NCBI GenBank assembly: GCA_003864495.1
Contig: ML133400.1
Span: 550,575-614,574, forward strand
Direction of reading: 5' to 3'
Source of the DNA: Nemopilema nomurai
Taxonomy: Eukaryota > Cnidaria > Scyphozoa > Rhizostomeae > Rhizostomatidae
DNA length: 64,000 nt
Position 1 is the first letter of the stretch, and each line of letters opens with the position of its first letter. Both the position numbers and the translations under genes were made by a program. The notes below the pieces were generated by a model that saw only the letters and a program-made list of their open reading frames with translations, was not told the DNA's origin and ran no database searches. Below are positions 57,896-64,000 of this stretch, piece by piece.

Positions 57896-58470
57896 AGCAG
57901 GTTTGGTAGCGCTAGGGGTCGTATAGGATACGGGGTCAAATAGGAAAATTTGGGGTCATATAGGAAACTCGTTAATAACTCCAACAAATTGACGGATTTT
58001 TTAAAAAACCACAGAATCGGATTTGGCATGCTCCAATTTACGTTGAAGATGCCTTTTATATTCAACTACGGTAATTTCAACAGTATAAATCGCAATGTTT
58101 TTCATATAAGTTAGTTTGATCCGTGGCTCCTCCGTAGCTACGGAAGCAAATAGGCAAAACTCGTCAAAAAAGCATCGTTTTAATTCAAAATAAGTAGCAA
58201 AAGATAGAAATCGCAAAGAAAATACACACTCTCTTCATATAAATGCATGTTTTAAACATTTTGCATCGGGGTTACATAATTTATCTTAAAAAATTAGCTG
58301 AGTGAGGAGGGAGTGTGTATGTCACCTTGGCGTGCGGATGTGATTTTGAGAGCTATGAAATGTAAGTCAAATATTCTGAATTACCTATGTTTTACCAAAT
58401 TTAGTTAATTTGTTATTACCTTTACTTTTACAATATGCAACTTTATTTATGCCAGGAAAATCTAATTATT
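57896..58470. other. Left flank of the LINE with minisatellite
   Basis: Three tandem units GGGGTCGTATAGG, GGGGTCAAATAGG and GGGGTCATATAGG occur at 57915-57970, 17-20 bp apart. The minus strand is open at 58001-58216 (FASVATEEPRIKLTYMKNIA), unrecognised. The 5' end of the LINE is not defined and may lie between 58200 and 58470. Confidence 0.5.
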
Positions 58471-58474
58471 GAAA

Positions 58475-59258
58475 ATGGCGAACAAAGCTTCTGATCCTAA
58501 AATTCCAATCAACGATGGACTCGAGAAACGACCAGATCAAATTATTACGATGATAATGGAAATCAAAACTGATTTTTCAACCCAATCTAAAGAAATGGAC
58601 AAACGTATCAGCAAAATCGAGATATCTAACGAGTTTATGCAAAATCAATTCGAAAAACCAAAAACACGCTTCAGACTGCTGCATTGAAGATAACGTCAAC
58701 AAAAGGAAAAAGAACGCTGAACTCAAAGAACTTTTGAAAGGTTTGAAACATGACATTGCTATCTTGGAAAGAGAGAACAACGATCTAGAACAATATGGTC
58801 GTCGAGACACTTTAGAGTTTGGTGGAATTCCTCGTTTAAACGGCGAAAATACGGAAGATATTGTGATAAATATTGCAAAAAGTGTTTGCGTAGAAGTCGA
58901 AAAACACGATATCGAAGCTTTTCATCGCATCACGAATAACGAAAATGCGGCAATGTAAGTTTCTTTCAAGAAAAGTTAGAGATCAAATCATGAATCAACG
59001 AAACGAAGTCAAATCTATCCCAATCGTCGATATTGGCTTTTTTCCTCCAACTAATGGGAACATTTTCATTAACGAGTCGCTGACAAGAATCTCGAAGGCT
59101 CTTTTCAAGAAAGTCAGGGATAAGAAGATAGAGCTAAATTTGAAATGCGCCTGGTCAAAACATGGTACGATTTATACACGGAAAGATAACGAATCTGCAT
59201 AAATCAAGATTATCAACCAAGGTGACATTGCAAAAAAGATGACTGAGATTCTTTAAGT
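58475..59258 (+). pseudogene. LINE ORF1, frameshifted
   Basis: Starts at ATG in GAAAATGGCGAACAAAGC. A coiled-coil-like segment (residues about 25-70) is followed, after a frameshift near 58684, by LKHDIAILERENNDLEQYGR and then LEFGGIP, the beginning of the RRM-like domain seen in LINE ORF1 proteins that bind the element RNA. A further shift lies near 58950. The last part has IELNLKCAWSKHGTIYTRKD and ends at about 59258. Family assignment rests on the LEQYGRRD and FGGIP pattern and the position before ORF2. Confidence 0.75.
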
Positions 59259-59358
59259 TGATCTTGAACGATTCTCATGCTCAGGTTGTACCTTCTTATA
59301 CTAATAATATTCAACTATTTTCACAGTCACACTTGGATATTCCCTTCCCTAGGCTAGT

Positions 59359-59680
59359 ATGAATGACAAACCAACTTGCCCAAAGTGCAATGAAATCGCA
59401 TCTGATAATCAAGATTGTATCTCCTGTGACATTTGTTGCAAATGAATTCACCTTAAATGTAGTGGTTTAACCCGCAAAGTTTTTCTAGAATTGGGATATA
59501 CTTTGTTATCAAACTGGTTTTGTAAAAACTGTTTGACTGAGGCCCTACCTTTTCAAAAGGTCTCAAAATATCAGTTTTTAGTCATCAATGCCCCTGACAG
59601 GAAAGCATACGACCCACCCAGAGATTTTAATAAAACATGCTCGGTTTGCAACTATGTTGCAACAGACGTGTGATTAATAT
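59359..59680 (+). pseudogene. LINE ORF2 N-terminal PHD-like finger
   Basis: After ATG at 59359 the frame has CPKC, CISCDICC, HLKC and WFCKNC, the C4HC3 spacing of a PHD finger, with a TGA between the second and third pairs (about 59443). PHD fingers stand before the endonuclease in several CR1/L2-type elements and may help bind chromatin, which is family knowledge and not shown here. Confidence 0.7.
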
Positions 59681-60089
59681 TGAAAAGGCGGTACCCTGTA
59701 ATTGCTGTAAGATGTTTACTCGCAGGAAATGCTCTTGTTTATCTGAGCAGCAAATTATTGTTTACGGTGCCAAGATTCAACAATGGTTTTGCTAAACTGC
59801 CGTAATGACCCTTTTCCTTTCAACCGTATTAGCACCAATCGGATCTTATCCAACAATTTTAACTCCAACGAATATTGTATCTGCAATGACACAAGAGATT
59901 TGACAGATTTCGACTGCCTGAACGCTATAACTGAGCTTAATTTAGATATACTAAATCTAAAAAAATTTCATCCTAACTTTGATAATGACGTTGATCATAA
60001 CCTGAATTTTAGCTCAAATTTCAAACATTATACCATACATTAATTTCACAAGTTATGCAATAAAATAAATCAAGACAAATCACCATTAT

Positions 60090-60660
60090 TTGGTCTGATG
60101 CATACTAATGTTTGTTCACTGAATAAAAATCTTGAAAAACTAGAACTAATAACAATATCGTTAGGACATAAATTTAACGTCATAGCTTTATCAGAAACAT
60201 GGATAACAGAGAGAAACGAATCAACCATTAATAATCTGTCTTTTCCAGGTTACCAAAAATATCATTGAACACTGGGTAAAGGTTTAAAAGGGGGGTGTGG
60301 TTTTTTTGTTTCTGATGAACTCTGTTTTATTCCCAGAACAGACTTAGATTTCTCTCACACAGATAATGAGTGTGAGTTTGAGGCAAACTGGATAGAGGTC
60401 AAATCCAAGAATAATAAAAGCTCTCTAGTTGCAGTTATCTACCTTCACACAAGAAAAAAAACTGATAAAAGTTTCTTAGATTATCTAGCCAATACAATTT
60501 CAAGGAAAAGAAAAAAAGAAAAGAAAACTGTTTTTATAACAGGGGACTTCAATATCAATCTTTTAAACATTGACTCCGATGAATATGCAGAAAGATTCTT
60601 AAATTTACTCCTCTCTAAATTTTTCAGCCGCATATTCTCCAGCCTAGCAAAATAGTAAAT
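60090..60660 (+). pseudogene. LINE ORF2 APE-type endonuclease
   Basis: NVCSLNKNLEKLELI, VIALSETWI (catalytic Glu) near 60180-60210, a Gly-rich block after a TGA at about 60267, and GDFNINLLN (near 60543-60570) match the order of blocks in APE-like endonucleases that nick target DNA. The last His block is not clear because of stops after 60655. Confidence 0.8.
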
Positions 60661-61559
60661 AATAGCAAACCGTCACTAATTGATAATATTTTCTGAATTC
60701 TATTGATCATGAGACTTTTAGTGGAAATTTGATTTCCAAACTATTTAATCATATGCCTAATTTTATTTTCTGCAAAGACTTAGAATTAAAATCTACAAAA
60801 GATAATAGAGGCTTTTTTCGAGACTTCAAGAGCTTCAACCCTGATTTATACATACGTGACTTAAGGGAAAAGAATCTTGAAACACCTATCAATTCAAAGA
60901 AGGGAGCAAATTAGTAGTATGACTTATTTCATGAAAACTTGCTTAACACTATCAATAAACACGTCCCCTTAAAACCAGTATCAAAGAAAGCTTATAAACA
61001 AAAGTTAAAAGCTTGGATCACCAAAGGAATTCTAAAATCCATCTCAATTAAAAATAGATATTATAAGAAATTTCTAAAAAACAAAAAACCCCTATATATT
61101 TCAAAAATATAAAAACTACAGAAATCTTATCAATCACCTGATAATAAAGAGCAAAAAATGCTACCATGCTGCATATTGTAAAATTTCAAAAGAATTGCAA
61201 GAAACTCTAATAAATGGAAAGTTTATATCTGATAGCAAAATTGTCGCTAATTCATTTAATTAATATTTTACTTCAGTTGCACAGAAATTATGCAAAGATG
61301 AAGCCATCTACAAATGATTTTAATGATTATTTGACAAATCCAAATATAAATAGCATGTTTCTACTCCCAGTAACCCCGGATGAGGTCAATGATACAATAG
61401 CTAATCTCGATGGAAGTAAATCAAATGATTCTTATAATGTTCCTGTTAAGCTCTTTAAACTAGTTCGTTACACCATTTCTGAACCTTTTTCTATCATAGC
61501 AAACTCTTCATATTTCCAGACAAATTGAAATTTGCAAAAGACACTGAGTCACTATACAT

Positions 61560-62800
61560 AAAAGTAAATCAAACCTGGAGCGTGGAAATTATCGTCCTAT
61601 CTTTATTCTTCCAATGTTTAGCAAAATTCTTGAAAAATTGATGAATTCTCCTTTGGTGAGTTTTTTAATGAATAAATGACATTTTATATAAACATCAATA
61701 CGGCTTTCAAGAAAATAAGTCGACTTCTCTAGCAATTTTAGAGCTTCGATCTCAGCTTATAAACAATATAGAAAAAGGCATTTTCTCTTGCTGCATTTTT
61801 CTTGATTTCAGTAAAGCATTTGATACTGTGAATCACGACATCTTATTAAAAAAGTTAGAACACTATGGAATCAGAGGAATGGCTCTCTCGTGGCTTAAAT
61901 CATACTTATATAAACGAAAACAAGTAGTTACTGTAAATGCGGAAACTTCAACTGAACGTGAAATAAAATGTGGGGCTCCACAAGGAAGTGTGCTTGGACC
62001 TCTGTTATTCCTGCTTTACATCAACGACATATGCAACTCTTCCTAAGAGTTAAATTTTCGTCTGATTGCTGATGACACCAGTATAACTGACAAATATATC
62101 TGAACTGCTATTAGCTAATAAGCTATCATTAAACGTACCTAAATCTAACTTTATTCTGATCAGTCCAAGAAAAGTACCCAAAACTATCAACTTGAAAAAA
62201 AATTACGAACAACGTAAGCAGGAAAATTGTACAAAGTATCTTGGAATTATAATAGATCAACAGCTAAATTGGAAACAGAATGTAAAGCATGTAAACATTA
62301 AAATATCTAAAGGTATTGGAGTTCTGTATAAACTAAGGCATTTTGTACCAAAAACTACGTTAAGAACACTTTATATCTCATTCATTCATTCATTCATTCA
62401 TTTATAACACTTTATAACCCATGTATGGCATACTAAAATGGGGGTGCGCAAACAAATCAACTTTAGAAACCCTAACATGCAGCTTACGAAAAGCTGTTAG
62501 AGTAGCTGACTTTGCATCGTACACTGCACAAAGTGACCCAATCTTTAAACGTTTGAAACTTTTGAATCTCGATAATCTCTACAAGCTTGAAACAGGAAAA
62601 TTCATGTTTCAAATAAATAAAGATGCTAGTTCCTCTACTTTTGGAGTGGAATTTCTAAAACAAAAAATCTTCATCATTACAATACTAGACAATCTTCTAG
62701 CCTTGGTTTTTCTCTTCAATCGATTTCCACAAATTTTAAAAAAAACTTCCTTACATTGGATGGTGTTAAATTTTAGAATTCTCTGCCTCTAGAACTGAAA
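61560..62800 (+). pseudogene. LINE ORF2 reverse transcriptase and C-terminal part
   Basis: Block NYRPI (about 61590), [13 protein letters not shown] (61800-61835), a thumb-side [35 protein letters not shown] (61975-62030) and IADDTSIT (62065-62090; ADDT at 62068-62079 replaces the usual YADD) are all present in order. KYLGIIIDQQLNW follows, then a C-terminal segment to about 62792. Stops and frameshifts lie between most blocks, for example after INDICNSS. Confidence 0.9.
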
Positions 62801-63201
62801 AATGCTGCCACTAAACAATCTTTCAAAAGTCCTATTTATTCCAATTCTAGCACAATTGAACTATTTGTGCATATTGTAAACCATTATATTTTTATTTTTG
62901 TTTTTTTTCTTTTCTTTCTTTCTCTTCTTTAAATTGTTATTTTTTTATTCTTACAGTTATTATTCAAGCAAAACTAATACTAAATTATTGTCATTTGGCG
63001 TCAAATTGAGCGCATGGCTCTGATAGCTCCTTCGTGAGTTTTTTCCATGTGTCCATCAGCTGATCTTATATAACATCTTATGTTTTTCCCCTGTAATCTT
63101 TATTCTTATTAATGATTGTACCTTAACAACTAGCATGACGTATCTTGTAATTAATTGATTTGTTGCTGAAAAAAGTTTTGATTTGATTTGATTTGATTTG
63201 A
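62801..63201 (+). other. LINE 3' untranslated region and tail
   Basis: Non-coding, with a pyrimidine run at 62885-62945, ending in the TTTGA repeat at 63176-63201. The microsatellite end sets the insertion border. Confidence 0.7.
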
Positions 63202-64000
63202 GTCATCGACGCGCTAGGGGCAAATAGGAAATGGAGTCAAATAGGAAAATGGTTAAAAACTGCAAGAAACAAGCGCGAAAAATAAAACTACCTCATTCCA
63301 AAACAATGAGCCATTAAATATGCTATTTCTTTCTGTTTGTCTGCTACAAATCAAGCTATATCGATAGATAGGTGCATTTCAGACAACGTTCGACAAGCAC
63401 TTATGCCTTTGTTAACAGATAGATCTCCTCCACAGTTTCAGGGTCAAATAGGTAAATAGCTACCTAGACCTTACATACCGTAAATCCTTGAATCAGCTCG
63501 AATAGAGCGATGTCTTTATTTATTTTTGATATTTCTTAAATGGGCTTATACGAGATGGAGGTTATTAAAAGACCTTATTTATTTTTAGTAGGAATTTGTT
63601 TATGAGCATTCAATTAATTACTACCAAAAGTATTAATTTGTTGTGGTAATTCCACAAAACGCCATAGGTAACCTTAGATGGCAAAATTCATCAAATTGAG
63701 GGGTCCAATTTTAGAATATAGGGTAGCAGTTGGGGCTTATTCGAGGGGTGCGCTTATTGAAAACTACAATCAAACCCCTCTAAAGAAACCATTGTATAGC
63801 TTATTTTCAATTAGTTTTATTTCTCTAAAAAATCAACTTGGAGTGTTTTAGATAAAAAAAATTGGTTCTTCTTGATCTCAAGTTACCAAATGTACATAGA
63901 AAATAGCCAAGAATTGTATGGTTATTGGCGAAGTGTTTTATTCATTTTGTTAATGCCTTTTAAGCACGTTTTAATATAGAGAGAATGCTTGATACCCGTT
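63202..64000. other. Right flank beyond the LINE
   Basis: Begins GTCATCGACGCGCTAGGGG, resembling GTAGCGCTAGGGG left of the LINE at 57907, then two units of the GGGGTCAAATAGG minisatellite (63218-63255) and a third stray one at 63449. The rest is AT-rich with no gene seen. TTATTCGAGGGG and similar words recur near 63735-63755. Confidence 0.5.

Larger units (their letters stand above)
58300..63201 (+). mobile_element. CR1/L2-type LINE, near full length but degenerate
   Basis: ORF1 (from 58475), ORF2 with a PHD-like finger, an APE-type endonuclease and a reverse transcriptase, then a 3' UTR ending in about five copies of TTTGA (63176-63201). This order and a short terminal microsatellite in place of poly(A) fit CR1/L2/Crack-like elements. 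The frame is broken at many points, so it is inactive. An ATTC microsatellite lies in ORF2 at 62376-62404. No target duplication is visible. Confidence 0.9.

Overview
The window is AT-rich eukaryotic DNA with no operon structure, long non-coding stretches, short exon-like ORFs with GT/AG borders, and several classes of transposable element. An LTR-element primer site matching the 3' end of animal initiator tRNA-Met, a LINE of the CR1/L2 kind and a hAT-like element carrying an OTU-type gene suggest an invertebrate animal. An anthozoan cnidarian such as a stony coral is my best guess, but this is inference and not read directly.

The dominant structure is a large tandem segmental duplication. 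Unit 1 (about 1561-25853) is repeated as unit 2 (25854-46591), then as a partial unit 3 (46592-57895). Each unit starts with the same motif (TTAAGGGAA[T/C]CGGTAAAGG). Units 1 and 2 differ mainly by large indels. Unit 3 is a mosaic: its left 6 kb closely matches unit 2, its right 4.7 kb (from about 53.2 kb) is clearly more diverged, lacks the Copia element found in units 1 and 2, and stops before the last 7 kb of the unit.

Within a unit, left to right: (i) exon-like ORFs, mostly on the minus strand, of no family I recognise; (ii) a satellite of 290- and 335-bp monomers around a conserved core that can form two hairpins; (iii) a degenerate Ty1/copia retrotransposon with short LTRs, primer site, polypurine tract and 5-bp target duplication (units 1 and 2 only); (iv) a block with a minus-strand exon kept in all three units and a promoter-like island with TCTCGCGA, CCAAT and E2F-type sites; (v) a region with ORF remnants, a 26-bp minisatellite, a broken LINE reverse transcriptase and more minus-strand ORFs.

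In unit 1 a 2.6-kb hAT-like DNA transposon with an 8-bp target duplication sits inside the Copia element and carries a broken OTU-protease/vertnin-like gene on the minus strand. Unit 2 has lost the matching 3.4 kb. Unit 3 has its own 1.6-kb extra segment and a 104-bp retroposon with a 7-bp target duplication.

The right end (about 58.3-63.2 kb) is one nearly full-length but frameshifted LINE: ORF1, then ORF2 with PHD-like finger, endonuclease and reverse transcriptase, ending in (TTTGA)n and flanked on both sides by a 17-20-bp minisatellite. The outer flanks (1-1560 and 63202-64000) hold no gene I can name. No intact, recognisable cellular gene, rRNA or tRNA was found; most ORFs are short, and the nameable ones are broken transposon genes.
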